64,000 bases of DNA from Samsonia erythrinae (GTDB taxonomy: Bacteria > Pseudomonadota > Gammaproteobacteria > Enterobacterales > Enterobacteriaceae): assembly GCF_004342665.1 (NCBI RefSeq), contig NZ_SMBY01000015.1:1-64000 (forward strand), read 5' to 3'. The translations under genes were made by a program, and so were the position numbers. The notes under the pieces were generated by a model that worked only from the letters and a program-made list of their open reading frames with translations, was not told the DNA's origin and ran no database searches. Below, in pieces: positions 37,976 through 46,824 of this stretch; the first letter of the stretch is position 1, and each line of letters opens with the position of its first letter.

Positions 37976-39235
37976 TTATTTAGCCCGATACGCGAATACG
38001 GTATTCCCCAGAGCCCTGACAGCCAGCGCCACGTCCGCCGTGGTAACGGATTCATCGGGATGGTGGCTGATACCGCCGCGGCAGCGGACAAACAGCATCG
38101 CCACCGGCCAGCGTTCAGCGATGGCGATGGCGTCGTGCCCCGCGCCGCTCGGCAGCATCAGCGTCTTTCCCTGTACCTGCGCCACCGCCTCGTTTAATAC
38201 CGACTGTAATGCCGGATCGCAGCGGGTGGCCGCAATACGATAATATTCCTCCGCGCTGAACTGGCAGCCGCGCTGGTGCGCGATTTTCTGCCCCAGCATC
38301 AGGAGTTTTTGCAGCAGCGCCTCCAGCGACGCATCTTCCGGCCCGCGAATATCCAGCGTCAGCTTCACCTCGCCGGGGATCACGTTTGCCGCGCCCGGTA
38401 AACATTGCAATGAGCCAAATGTGGCGACCAGATGAGGATCGCTTTCCCGCGTAATCCGTTCTGACTGCGCCATCCAGTCGGCCGCCGCCGCCAGCGCATC
38501 CTGGCGCTGCGTCATCGGCACCGTGCCCGCATGCCCCGCCAGACCGAGGAACGTGCAGTTAAGCCGCCGTGCGCCGTTGATTGCCGTGACCACGCCCAGC
38601 GCCAGATCCTGCTGTTCCAGACATGGCCCCTGTTCGATGTGCAATTCCAGATAGCCGACGATGTCGCTGACCGGACGCGCGGCCTGCGCGACCTGAAGCG
38701 GATCCAGTCCCGCAATGGTCAACGCCTGCGCGACGCTGGTCCCTTCCGCATCCTGACACGCCAGCCAGCTCTCCGGCCAAGTGCCGGTTATCCCCCGGCT
38801 GCCCAGCAGCGTGATGCCAAAACGCGTGCCTTCCTCATCGCCGAAGCCGATAATTTCCAGCGCCACGGGCAGGCGGATCCCCTGTTGATGGAACGCGCGC
38901 ACCACTTCAATGGCCGCTAATACGCCCAGCATCCCGTCGTAGCGTCCGGCATTGCGTACCGTATCCAGATGCGAACCGAGCAGCAGCGCGGGGGCATCCG
39001 GCGTCTGTCCCTCATAACGACCGCAAATGTTGCCCACGCTATCCTGCCAGACGTTCATCCCCGCTTCGTGCATCCATTCCCCCACCTGCGCATTGGCGCG
39101 CAAATGCTCCAACGACAGGTAGACGCGGGTCAACTGGCCGGGCGTTTCGCTGATTTCCGCCAGCGCATCACAGAGCGACATAACCCGTTCAGCGGCGGCC
39201 TGTGCCACAGCGGGCGACATCAACATGTCACTCAT
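37976..39235 (-). CDS. hpxK: Allantoate amidohydrolase
   Basis: 419 residues, the M20-type AllC/HpxK family. It would hydrolyse allantoate to ureidoglycine, carbon dioxide and ammonia in purine catabolism. Metal and substrate elements: LLLGSHLDTVRNAGRYDG, FGDEEGTRFG (bridging Glu), LELHIEQGPCLE, GLAGHAGTVPMTQRQDAL and LPSGAGHDAIAIA. N-carbamoyl-amino acid hydrolases are close relatives, but the position in a complete hpx cluster argues for allantoate. The start overlaps the hpxJ stop by 4 nt. Last gene of hpxFGHIJK. Confidence 0.92.
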   Translation of the reverse strand: MSDMLMSPAVAQAAAERVMSLCDALAEISETPGQLTRVYLSLEHLRANAQVGEWMHEAGMNVWQDSVGNICGRYEGQTPDAPALLLGSHLDTVRNAGRYDGMLGVLAAIEVVRAFHQQGIRLPVALEIIGFGDEEGTRFGITLLGSRGITGTWPESWLACQDAEGTSVAQALTIAGLDPLQVAQAARPVSDIVGYLELHIEQGPCLEQQDLALGVVTAINGARRLNCTFLGLAGHAGTVPMTQRQDALAAAADWMAQSERITRESDPHLVATFGSLQCLPGAANVIPGEVKLTLDIRGPEDASLEALLQKLLMLGQKIAHQRGCQFSAEEYYRIAATRCDPALQSVLNEAVAQVQGKTLMLPSGAGHDAIAIAERWPVAMLFVRCRGGISHHPDESVTTADVALAVRALGNTVFAYRAK

Positions 39236-40476
39236 GCGCGCCCCTCATCCGCCGCGTAACAATTCCAGGCGGCCTGCAAGCCTTCGCCCTGCACGGTGCG
39301 GAAGCCAAGACGATTCAGCACTGCCTCCAGCGCCGTCAGCGTTTGCATCACGCAGTCTTTACGCGCGTTATAGCCCATTGTGCCGATGCGCCAGATTTTG
39401 CCCTGAAGCGGACCAAACGAGGTGCCGATCTCAATGGCGAAATCTTCCAGCAGCAGCTTGCGCACCTGCTCGCCGTGCACGCCGTCAGGGATCACCACGC
39501 CCAGCACGTTATTCATTTTGTGATTAAGATCGCCGAAGATTTCCAGCCCCATACCCTGAATCCCCGCGACCAGCGCATGGCCATGCAGCGCATGGCGGGC
39601 AATGCTGCGATCCAGCCCTTCTTCGAGGATCACCCGCGCACACTCGCGTGCGGCGAACAGCATGCTTGTCGCTTCCGTATGGTGGTTCAGACGCTCCGGC
39701 CCCCAGTAATCCATCACCATGCCGAGATCGAAATAGTTGGAATAGATCATCTCATCGTCGCCGTCCTGATGCGTGTCCGTGCGGATCCCCTGCTCCACAC
39801 ATTTGCGGCGGCGGATCACCGCTTCCATCTGCGGGCTAAGCGTGATCGGTGAGCTGCCGGACGGCCCGCCCAGACATTTCTGCAATCCGGCAGAGACCGC
39901 ATCCAATCCCCATTTATCCGTTTCCAGCGGGTTGCCGCCGAAAGACGCGGTGGCATCGGTATAGAACAATACGCAGTGACGACGGCAAATCTCTCCCAGC
40001 TCGGCCAGCGGTTGCAGCATGGTCGTGGAGGTGTCGCCCTGCACCGTCAGCAACAGACGCGGGCGTACCGTTTTAATGGCCTCTTCAATCTGGTCAGGCG
40101 AGAACACTTCACCCCACGGTACTTCAATGGTATGAACATCAGCCCGACAGCGGCGGGCAATTTCACACAGCAGATGACCAAACCGACCGAACACCGGCAC
40201 CAAAACTTTGTCGCCGGGACGGATCGCCGACAGCAGGATCGCTTCGATTCCCGCGCGCGAGGTGCCGTCCACCAGCATCGTCCAGCGGTTTTCCGTGCGG
40301 AAAAGCTGACGATAGAGCGCCATCACCTGATTCATGTAGTTCGTCATTGCAGGGTCATACTGCCCCACCAACTGACTGGCCATGGCCCGTAATACGCGCG
40401 GATCGGCGTTGATCGGCCCCGGCCCCATCAGTAAGCGATGGGGGGGATTAATTTGCGCGTACAGTTCGCTGTTCAT
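39232..40476 (-). CDS. hpxJ: Ureidoglycine-glyoxylate aminotransferase-like protein
   Basis: 414 residues from ATG 40476, which follows TTGGAGTC; a TTG five codons upstream is less likely. A class V (AGT/PucG-type) aminotransferase: LLMGPGPINADPRVLRAM, VDGTSRAGIEAIL, VQGDTSTTMLQPLAEL, FYTDATASFGGN and the PLP Lys in GLQKCLGGPSG. In Klebsiella pneumoniae HpxJ transaminates ureidoglycine to yield oxamate, so nitrogen is saved and oxamate then goes to HpxW. Located between the transporter genes and hpxK on one strand, as in Klebsiella. Confidence 0.92.
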   Translation of the reverse strand: MNSELYAQINPPHRLLMGPGPINADPRVLRAMASQLVGQYDPAMTNYMNQVMALYRQLFRTENRWTMLVDGTSRAGIEAILLSAIRPGDKVLVPVFGRFGHLLCEIARRCRADVHTIEVPWGEVFSPDQIEEAIKTVRPRLLLTVQGDTSTTMLQPLAELGEICRRHCVLFYTDATASFGGNPLETDKWGLDAVSAGLQKCLGGPSGSSPITLSPQMEAVIRRRKCVEQGIRTDTHQDGDDEMIYSNYFDLGMVMDYWGPERLNHHTEATSMLFAARECARVILEEGLDRSIARHALHGHALVAGIQGMGLEIFGDLNHKMNNVLGVVIPDGVHGEQVRKLLLEDFAIEIGTSFGPLQGKIWRIGTMGYNARKDCVMQTLTALEAVLNRLGFRTVQGEGLQAAWNCYAADEGRA

Positions 40477-40568
40477 AATGATAGACTCCAAATACTTTAC
40501 GTTACTGGTCAGCGAATGGCGTTCTTTGCATCTTTCCGCGCGTGATTAACGCAAAACAAAGAGCGGCA

Positions 40569-41312
40569 TTACGCTTCCGATAGGCCTCGAACGGAGGCGA
40601 TAAACTGTTTTAACTCCGGCGTCTGCGGGTTAGCGAACAGCGTTTTGCTGTCGCCCTGCTCCCAGACCGTGCCCTGGTGCATAAACACCACGCGGTCGCC
40701 CACTTCACGGGCAAAATTCATTTCATGGGTCACCAGAATCAGCGTCATGCCTTCTGCGGCAAGCTGTTCCAGCACTTTCAGCACTTCGCCGACCAACTCA
40801 GGATCGAGCGCCGAGGTGATTTCGTCACACAATAAAACTTTCGGGTTCATTGCCAGCGCGCGGGCAATCGCGACGCGTTGCTGTTGGCCGCCCGACAGAT
40901 TGGCGGGAGAGTAATGAAGGCGTTCCCTCAGCCCGACTTTGCTGAGCATCTGTTCACCCAGTTCGCGACATTCCGCCGCGCTTTTCCCCAGCACGCGGCG
41001 CGGCGCCAGCATCACGTTTTCCAGCGCCGTCATGTGCGGAAACAGATTGAAGTTCTGGAACACCATCCCGACCGAACGGCTGATTTCCCGCGCCTGCGAA
41101 TCCCTGTCGGTGACGGTCATCCCGCCCAGCTTGATGCTGCCGTCCTGATAGCCTTCCAGACCATTCATGCAGCGCAGCAGCGTGCTCTTACCGGAGCCGC
41201 TGCGCCCGATGATCGAAATGACCTCGCCCATTTCAATATCCAGATCCACCCCTTTCAGGACGTGGTTCTGACCGTAATACTTGTGAACCTGATTAATGGT
41301 GATGAGCGGCAT
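40569..41312 (-). CDS. hpxI: Polar amino acid-type ABC transporter ATPase
   Basis: 247 residues. Walker A GRSGSGKSTLL, signature LSGGQQQRVAIARAL, Walker B VLLCDEITSALDPE and H-loop ILVTHEMNFA, the layout of GlnQ/HisP-type ATPases. It would power uptake of allantoate or allantoin with the two permeases and the binding protein upstream. The start overlaps the end of hpxH by 20 nt. The match to hpxI is by position and family; no transport assay is known to me for this protein. Confidence 0.88.
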   Translation of the reverse strand: MPLITINQVHKYYGQNHVLKGVDLDIEMGEVISIIGRSGSGKSTLLRCMNGLEGYQDGSIKLGGMTVTDRDSQAREISRSVGMVFQNFNLFPHMTALENVMLAPRRVLGKSAAECRELGEQMLSKVGLRERLHYSPANLSGGQQQRVAIARALAMNPKVLLCDEITSALDPELVGEVLKVLEQLAAEGMTLILVTHEMNFAREVGDRVVFMHQGTVWEQGDSKTLFANPQTPELKQFIASVRGLSEA

Positions 41313-41949
41313 TAAATTTCTTCTCCAGATAGCGGCTGTAGTAAGAGAGCGGATAGCACATCAGGAAGTAGCCCAGCGCCACCAGTCCGAACACTTTAAA
41401 CGGCTGATAGGTCACGTTGTTCAACATGGTTCCGGCTTTAGTCAGCTCGACAAATCCGATAATCGACGCCAGCGCGGTGCCTTTAATTACCTGCACGGAA
41501 AACCCCACCGTGGGCGCGATGGCGATGCGCATCGCCTGCGGCGCAATCACCCGATAGAGCGTCTGGCCGAAATTCAGCCCGAGACAGCGCGAAGCTTCCC
41601 ACTGTCCCTTCGGCAAGGCATCTACGCTGCCGCACCAGATATCCACCAGAAAGGCGCTGGTAAAAAGCGTCAGCGCCAGCGCCGCCGCCGTCCACGGGCT
41701 GACATCGATACCGAACAGCGCCAGCCCGAAAAACGCGAGAAACAGCTGCATCAGCAATGGCGTGCCCTGAAACAGCTCGGAATACAGACGGACAACGCGC
41801 GTCGCCCATTTCCGTTTGCTCAGCCGCAGCAGCATCAGCGGAAAGGTCACCAGCGCGCCGCCGATAAAGGCGGTCAGAGACAGCAGCAGCGTCCAGCGTG
41901 CCGCCAGCAGCAGGTTGCGCACAATATCCCAGTCGGTAAATGTCATCAT
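41293..41949 (-). CDS. hpxH: Polar amino acid-type ABC permease 2
   Basis: 218 residues from ATG 41949 (ATGATGACA, overlapping the hpxG stop); a longer start 25 codons upstream lies inside hpxG. The HisM/HisQ-type fold has about five membrane segments; the EAA loop contains GQWEASRCLGLNFGQTLYRVI. It pairs with HpxG as a heterodimeric permease. Same operon as the rest of hpxFGHIJK. Confidence 0.86.
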   Translation of the reverse strand: MMTFTDWDIVRNLLLAARWTLLLSLTAFIGGALVTFPLMLLRLSKRKWATRVVRLYSELFQGTPLLMQLFLAFFGLALFGIDVSPWTAAALALTLFTSAFLVDIWCGSVDALPKGQWEASRCLGLNFGQTLYRVIAPQAMRIAIAPTVGFSVQVIKGTALASIIGFVELTKAGTMLNNVTYQPFKVFGLVALGYFLMCYPLSYYSRYLEKKFNAAHHH

Positions 41950-42611
41950 GACGGATCCCCCAAAAAACGCCGCCCCGCCAGCAGTAAGAGTTGTCGCATC
42001 AGGACAGACAGCGCCAGATAACACAGCGTGGTCGCCAGATACACTTCAAAACTCAGAAACGTGCGGGACTGAATCAGATTGGCGGCAAAGGTGAGTTCCT
42101 CATAGGACACCTGCGACACCACCGACGATCCCAACATGACGATAATGCACTGGCTGACCAACGCCGGATAAATCCGCTGGAGCGCAGGCGGCAGAATCAC
42201 GCGCAGAAAAGTCTGTACGCGCGTCAGCCCCAGCATGCGGGCGGCCTCCCACTGGCCTTTCGGCGTCACCTGAATCCCCGCGCGGATAATCTCGGTGCTA
42301 TAGGCGCCAAGGTTAATCAGCATCGCCAGCAGCGCCGCTTGCCCCGCCGTCAGTTTCCACCCCAGACTCGGCAGGCCGAAGACGATAAAAAACAGCTGAA
42401 CCACAAACGGCGTATTGCGGATCAGCTCGACGTAGACGCCCCACACCCGACTCAGCAACGTGGGCTTGCCGCTGCGCAAGGCCGCGCCGCAGATGCCGAT
42501 GGCAATGCCGCCGAGGGTTGCCATTACCGTCAGCTCAATGGTGACCCACAATCCCGCCAGCAGTTCAGGCCAGAACGGCAACAGCGCGGAGAAATTAAGC
42601 TGATAGGTCAT
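41946..42611 (-). CDS. hpxG: Polar amino acid-type ABC permease 1
   Basis: 221 residues, His/Glu/Gln/Arg-type permease (3-TM-region family): FWPELLAGLWVTIELTVMATLG at the start and the EAA-like loop GQWEAARMLGLTRVQTFLRVI. The start is 12 bp after the hpxF stop. It forms the membrane channel with HpxH. Translationally coupled to hpxH through the ATGATGA junction. Confidence 0.86.
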   Translation of the reverse strand: MTYQLNFSALLPFWPELLAGLWVTIELTVMATLGGIAIGICGAALRSGKPTLLSRVWGVYVELIRNTPFVVQLFFIVFGLPSLGWKLTAGQAALLAMLINLGAYSTEIIRAGIQVTPKGQWEAARMLGLTRVQTFLRVILPPALQRIYPALVSQCIIVMLGSSVVSQVSYEELTFAANLIQSRTFLSFEVYLATTLCYLALSVLMRQLLLLAGRRFLGDPS

Positions 42612-42623
42612 GGTGCGCTCCCG

Positions 42624-43430
42624 CTAGGCTTTGATGCTGTCTGGCAGGGGCGCTTTCAGCCATTTTTCCGACAGGCTATTGAGCGTATTGTCTTTCAGCG
42701 CCTGTTCGATCAATGCATCCACTTTCGCTTTCAGCGCCGGCTCATCTTTCTTCAGCCCGATGTAGCACGGCGAATCTTTCAGCATAAATTTCGCTACGGG
42801 TGCCTTAGTCGGGTTCTGCGCGGCGATGGCGGCAACAACCAGATTACCGGTGGCGACATACTCCACCTGCCCGGACAGGTAAGCCGACAGCGTGGTGTTG
42901 TTATCTTCGTAGCGCTTAATCTGTGCGGCCTTCGGCGCGATATCCGTCAGCACCATGTCTTCCACTGCGCCGCGCGTCACGCCGATGCTCTTACCTGCCA
43001 GCGCGTCTGACGCGGTCAGTTCGCTGTCTTTCGGCCCAAAGACGCCGAGAAAGAACGGCGCGTAAGCACGGCTGAAATCGATCACTTTTTCGCGTTCGGC
43101 ATTTTTCCCCAGACTGGAGATCACCAGATCGACCTTATTGGTTTGCAGATACGGCACGCGGTTGGCGCTGGTGACCGCCACCAGTTGCAACTTTAGTTTC
43201 ATCTCTTGCGCCAGATAGCGCGCGATATCGATGTCATACCCCTGCGGTTGCAGATCCGTGCCGACCGATCCAAACGGCGGGAAATCCTGCGGCACCGCGA
43301 CGCGCAGTACGCCGCGCTTCTCGATATCCTGCAACTGATCCGCCATCGCGCTACCGGCCTGAGCCAGCAACATGGCCGCGCCCATCACCGCCAATAACCC
43401 TTTTTTGATGCCCAGTTTATTGATCAACAT
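42624..43430 (-). CDS. hpxF: Substrate-binding protein of the hpx transporter
   Basis: 268 residues with a signal peptide cleaved near residue 30 (GLLAVMGAAMLLAQAGSAMAD). SBP_bac_3 (amino-acid type) domain: LQDIEKRGVLRVAVPQDFPP, GYDIDIARYLAQEM, TNKVDLVISSLGKNAEREKV and LAGKSIGVTRGAVEDM. In Klebsiella the equivalent operon serves allantoate use, so the ligand is probably allantoate or allantoin. First gene of the operon, preceded by a sigma-54 promoter and two operator-like repeats. Confidence 0.88.
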   Translation of the reverse strand: MLINKLGIKKGLLAVMGAAMLLAQAGSAMADQLQDIEKRGVLRVAVPQDFPPFGSVGTDLQPQGYDIDIARYLAQEMKLKLQLVAVTSANRVPYLQTNKVDLVISSLGKNAEREKVIDFSRAYAPFFLGVFGPKDSELTASDALAGKSIGVTRGAVEDMVLTDIAPKAAQIKRYEDNNTTLSAYLSGQVEYVATGNLVVAAIAAQNPTKAPVAKFMLKDSPCYIGLKKDEPALKAKVDALIEQALKDNTLNSLSEKWLKAPLPDSIKA

Positions 43431-43455
43431 CGTCTCTGCCCCCGGTTAGTGTAAT

Positions 43456-43499
43456 TGAAACGAAAGATTCTTCAAAAAAATATTGAAACTATCGTTACA
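43456..43499. promoter_or_regulatory. Probable HpxU operator(s) upstream of hpxF
   Basis: TGAAACTATCGTTACA (43484-43499) shares 13 of 16 positions with TGAAACAAACGTTACA found between hpxU and hpxW. A weaker copy, TGAAACGAAAGATTCT (43456-43471), lies 28 bp away. Both are near the predicted transcription start, so binding would block hpxF transcription. HpxU is known as an RpiR-type repressor in Klebsiella. Confidence 0.65.
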
Positions 43500-43506
43500 G
43501 ACGCCA

Positions 43507-43522
43507 AGCAAGGAGTGTGCCA
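43507..43522 (-). promoter_or_regulatory. Sigma-54 promoter of hpxFGHIJK
   Basis: On the minus strand TGGCACACTCCTTGCT agrees with the sigma-54 -24/-12 consensus TGGCACN5TTGCW, with GG and GC separated by exactly 10 bp. It is 77 bp from the hpxF start, and its expected start site falls on the TGAAAC operator. This predicts control by nitrogen limitation (NtrC) plus HpxU. Confidence 0.85.
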
Positions 43523-43681
43523 GATTACATGAGTACTCTTAGCGATGAGGAGCAGCGTAGAAGGTCAGAGAATTTTTCTAAATCACGGGATAGCTATGGA
43601 TATAGATAGGGGTATGTAATATCGGTGAAAAATGTCGTGCGTGATACTCAGGAGTTAACCTTGTGGTTTTATGCTTTATTC

Positions 43682-43883
43682 GCGTCAAGAATTACGCTGA
43701 GGTGAGCATGAACGCCGGATGAGCGGCATGGACGCCGCGAAAGTCAGCGCCGCGTCGGGAGCGCGTCGCTGGCGGTCCGTATTGCGGGCATGAACACCGA
43801 AGGTACCGCGAAGCGGCGTCATTCCTCGCAAAAAGCCTGGGTTCATAGGGCAAGCGGCGTTTGAGCTGCCCTATGTCGGGCGT
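43682..43883 (+). repeat. Roughly 200-bp structured repeat, copy B
   Basis: Second copy of the element at 23919-24120, same orientation and spacing. Stems here: CAGCG/CGCTG (43745-43771) and CATAGGGCA/TGCCCTATG (43844-43875), which differ in sequence from copy A yet stay paired. It lies between the sigma-54 promoter of hpxF and the end of hpxU. No conserved reading frame. Confidence 0.75.
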
Positions 43884-43999
43884 GGCGCTGCGTCACAAAA
43901 ATAATCCGGCGCTATCACGCCCGAAACACCCCATATGACAGATAAGAACACCAATTGATTCGCACCATTAAAGTGCAATAGCACCATCCCGACGCCCCA

Positions 44000-44836
44000 T
44001 TAACGTTGTTCCAGCTCATCCAGTTCTCCATAAAGAGCCGCGATCTGGTGAATACGCTGGCGTCCGTCGCGCAACATTTCATGCAGCAGCGCGTTGCTGA
44101 TCACGTTCACCAGACTCATGGCGGAGGAGTAGCTGTCAAATGCCGATACGCTGTCCAGCGGCACACACAGCGACCAGGTTGCCTGTGACATCAGCGCGCT
44201 GGCCTGCGCTTCACACAGCAGCAGCACGGGCACGCCGCGTTTTTGCAGTTGCATTAACAGCGGCTGAATCAGACGCGGACGGCGGCGAAAGGCTACCACG
44301 ATCACCACATCCTGCGCGGTCATATCCACCAACTCTTCAGATAAGGTCTGCCCCGGTTGTGCCAGCAGTGTGACCTGTTGGCGGATCTGAAGCAGCTGTT
44401 GGCGCAGGTGCAGCGCGACCGGATAGCTATTGCGCAACCCAAGAAGGCACAGGCGTCGCGCCTGCATTAGCGCCTGAATCACCGCGCCAAACCGAGCGGG
44501 ATCGATGTGGTTTATCCACTGCGTCAGATTCGCCATTTCCTGTTTGTAATGCCGCGCCAGCAGTGTATTCCCCTGCACGGCATCGCGATTATCCGTCAGC
44601 GGCATCCCGCTCTGGCGCAACGTTCTGAGTTCATCGCGCATGTCACGGTAGCTAGGATAACCCAGCCGTTTGAATAACCGGCTGACCGTCGCTTTAGAGA
44701 CGCCGCTCAACCGCGCCAGTTCAGCGCTGTTGTAGCTAATCAAATCGTCAAAGTGATCGAAGATGAAATCCGCGACGCGTTGTTCCTGCGGGGAAAGTTC
44801 GCCGTAGCGATCCCGTAATCGTTCATCTATTTGCAT
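44000..44836 (-). CDS. hpxU: RpiR-family repressor of the hpx genes
   Basis: 278 residues from ATG 44836 (a TTG one codon earlier is also in frame). N-terminal helix-turn-helix: ELARLSGVSKATVSRLFKRL at about 37-56. C-terminal SIS domain for a sugar-phosphate or related ligand: LCLLGLRNSYPVALHLRQQL and VVIVVAFRRRPRL. In Klebsiella pneumoniae the RpiR-type HpxU represses the allantoate genes, and the gene order here (hpxU between hpxFGHIJK and hpxWXYZ) is the same. Divergent from hpxW. Confidence 0.9.
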   Translation of the reverse strand: MQIDERLRDRYGELSPQEQRVADFIFDHFDDLISYNSAELARLSGVSKATVSRLFKRLGYPSYRDMRDELRTLRQSGMPLTDNRDAVQGNTLLARHYKQEMANLTQWINHIDPARFGAVIQALMQARRLCLLGLRNSYPVALHLRQQLLQIRQQVTLLAQPGQTLSEELVDMTAQDVVIVVAFRRRPRLIQPLLMQLQKRGVPVLLLCEAQASALMSQATWSLCVPLDSVSAFDSYSSAMSLVNVISNALLHEMLRDGRQRIHQIAALYGELDELEQR

Positions 44837-44862
44837 CAACGTCTCTCACCTGTTGCGCTTGT

Positions 44863-44878
44863 TGTAACGTTTGTTTCA
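44863..44878. promoter_or_regulatory. Probable HpxU operator between hpxU and hpxW
   Basis: On the minus strand TGAAACAAACGTTACA, the partner of the motif at 43484-43499. It is 27 bp upstream of hpxU and 142 bp upstream of hpxW, so one site could control both divergent units. Confidence 0.65.
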
Positions 44879-45019
44879 TGTCGCAGAACATAGCACAGGA
44901 TGGTCAGGATGATACAGCTCTCCTTCCGGCACCGCATACCGGCTTTCTCCCATCCTAAAAAACTGGAACGCCGTTTGCTTATAGCCAGAGTGATGAATAG
45001 CCGAACAAGGAACCCCGGT

Positions 45020-46606
45020 ATGATGCAAAGCAATACCGCCCCGCAGGGCATGGCGGTGACCCCTCATCATTTAGCCAGCGCCAGCGCATTGTCGATTCTG
45101 CGTGAAGGCGGGAACGCGATAGAGGCGATGGTGGCGGCGGCGGCAACCATCGCCGTGGCGTATCCGCACATGAACGGGATCGGCGGCGACGGTTTCTGGC
45201 TGATAGTGCCGCCCCACGGCGAACCTGTCGCCATTGACGCCAGCGGTGCCGCCGGGTCGCTGGCCTGCCGTGAGTATTATCGTGGCGAAAGCCGTATTCC
45301 GCACCGCGGCCCCAAAGCGGCGCTGACGGTCGCGGGTACGGTAGGCGGCTGGCAGGAAGCGCTGACATTTTCACAACAACTGGGCAGCGCCCCGCTGCCG
45401 CTTGCCCGACTGTTATCTGACGCGATTCGCTATGCGACTGACGGCATTCCCGTCACCCCATCGCAGGAAGATGCGCTCACCCAGCGCTATCACGAACTGA
45501 GTGATTTTCCGGCTTTTAGCCAGCTTTTTATGCCACAGGGGAATGTCCCGCGCGCGGGTAGCCGTTTCACGCAGCCGGATTTAGCCAAGACGCTGACGAC
45601 ACTCAGCCTTGAAGGGCTGGACAGCTTTTATCGCGGTTCCATCGCGGCTGAGCTAGCGGCACAGATGGCGCTGCTCGGCATGCCGCTGACGGCCGACGAT
45701 CTGGCGAATTACCGTGCCAAACGGACAGCGCCGCTGGTGCTGAAGCACAGTAAAGGCGACATCTATAACCTCGCGCCGCCGACGCAGGGGCTGGTGTCGC
45801 TCGCCATTCTCGGCCTGACCGATCGTCTGGGAATGGCGGATTTGAACGATAGCCAGACCATCCACCGCATTGTCGAATCGACCAAGCTGGCGTTTGGCCT
45901 GCGCGATCGTTTCATTACCGATCCCAGACTGATGACGCAGGATGTGCAGGCGCTGCTGGAAAGCGATGCGCTCGGCGCGCTGGCTCGTAAAATCGATACC
46001 GGCAACGCCGCGCCGTGGGGAGAAGGCAAAGGTCCCGGCGATACCGTCTGGATGGGCGTAGGCGACAGCAGCGGTCTGTGCGTCTCTTTCATTCAAAGTA
46101 TTTACCACGAGTTTGGCAGCGGCGTCGTGCTGCCGGGGACCGGCGTGCTCTGGCAAAACCGCGGCGCCTCGTTCAGCCTCAATCCGGCGCATCTGCTAGC
46201 ATTAGAGCCGGGTAAACAACCTTTTCATACCTTAAACCCGGCCGCCGCACGCTTGTCCGATGGCCGGACAATCGTCTACGGTTCAATGGGCGGAGATGGA
46301 CAACCGCAGACGCAGGCGGCCATTTTTATCCGTCACGTACAGCAGGGGTTGCCGCTGCAACAGGCGATAACCGCCCCGCGCTGGCTGCTGGGCCGCACGT
46401 GGGGACAGTCCTCCGACACGCTGAAGCTCGAAAATCGCTTCCCCCCCGCGACCGTCGATGCCCTGCGTCAGCTGGGCCACGACGTCGAACTCTTGAGCCG
46501 CTTTAGCGAAACGGTTGGACACGCGGGCGCCATCGTGCGCCACACCAACGGCATGCTGGAAGGCGCCTTCGATCCACGCAGCAACGGCAGCGCGGCAGGT
46601 TTCTAG
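45020..46606 (+). CDS. hpxW: Oxamate amidohydrolase (gamma-glutamyltransferase fold)
   Basis: 528 residues from the ATG at 45020 (AAGGAACCCCGGT before it); a longer frame to 44900 runs into the hpxU promoter. A Ntn hydrolase of the gamma-glutamyltranspeptidase family that self-cleaves before the Thr of GKGPGDTVWMGV, the new N-terminal nucleophile. HpxW of Klebsiella hydrolyses oxamate to oxalate and ammonia. Conserved blocks: SALSILREGGNAIEAMVAAA, HMNGIGGDGFWLIV and GSMGGDGQPQTQAA. No signal peptide is apparent, unlike periplasmic GGTs, as expected for a cytoplasmic enzyme. Confidence 0.93.
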   Translation: MMQSNTAPQGMAVTPHHLASASALSILREGGNAIEAMVAAAATIAVAYPHMNGIGGDGFWLIVPPHGEPVAIDASGAAGSLACREYYRGESRIPHRGPKAALTVAGTVGGWQEALTFSQQLGSAPLPLARLLSDAIRYATDGIPVTPSQEDALTQRYHELSDFPAFSQLFMPQGNVPRAGSRFTQPDLAKTLTTLSLEGLDSFYRGSIAAELAAQMALLGMPLTADDLANYRAKRTAPLVLKHSKGDIYNLAPPTQGLVSLAILGLTDRLGMADLNDSQTIHRIVESTKLAFGLRDRFITDPRLMTQDVQALLESDALGALARKIDTGNAAPWGEGKGPGDTVWMGVGDSSGLCVSFIQSIYHEFGSGVVLPGTGVLWQNRGASFSLNPAHLLALEPGKQPFHTLNPAAARLSDGRTIVYGSMGGDGQPQTQAAIFIRHVQQGLPLQQAITAPRWLLGRTWGQSSDTLKLENRFPPATVDALRQLGHDVELLSRFSETVGHAGAIVRHTNGMLEGAFDPRSNGSAAGF

Positions 46607-46632
46607 TTTTTACTTAACCGGGAGAAAACAGA

Positions 46633-46824
46633 ATGACGATAATCGAACAAGACGCGCTGGCGGCGTATCTGCAACAGATGGAAACGCTGTTATCTATGCC
46701 ACTCAGTCAGGCGCGGCGTGAGGCGCTGCTGGTGCAGTTTAGCCGCATTCACGCCATGGCGCAGCCGCTGATGGCTTTTCCTCTCGATGAGCATCAGGAC
46801 ATTGCCGGGGTGTATACGTTATGA
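46633..46824 (+). CDS. hpxX: Small AtzG-like subunit HpxX
   Basis: 63 residues (DUF4089/AtzG type), LAAYLQQMETLLSMPLSQAR then a helical stretch. In the cyanuric acid pathway AtzG is a small partner of the amidase AtzE and stabilises it, so HpxX probably does this for HpxY. It starts 27 bp after hpxW and overlaps the hpxY start by 4 nt (ATGA), which implies production in fixed ratio. Confidence 0.9.
   Translation: MTIIEQDALAAYLQQMETLLSMPLSQARREALLVQFSRIHAMAQPLMAFPLDEHQDIAGVYTL

Noticed and set aside
44900-45019. Longer N-terminus of HpxW
   Set aside because: It would overlap the regulatory region of hpxU, lacks a ribosome site, and the internal ATG at 45020 matches the Klebsiella start.
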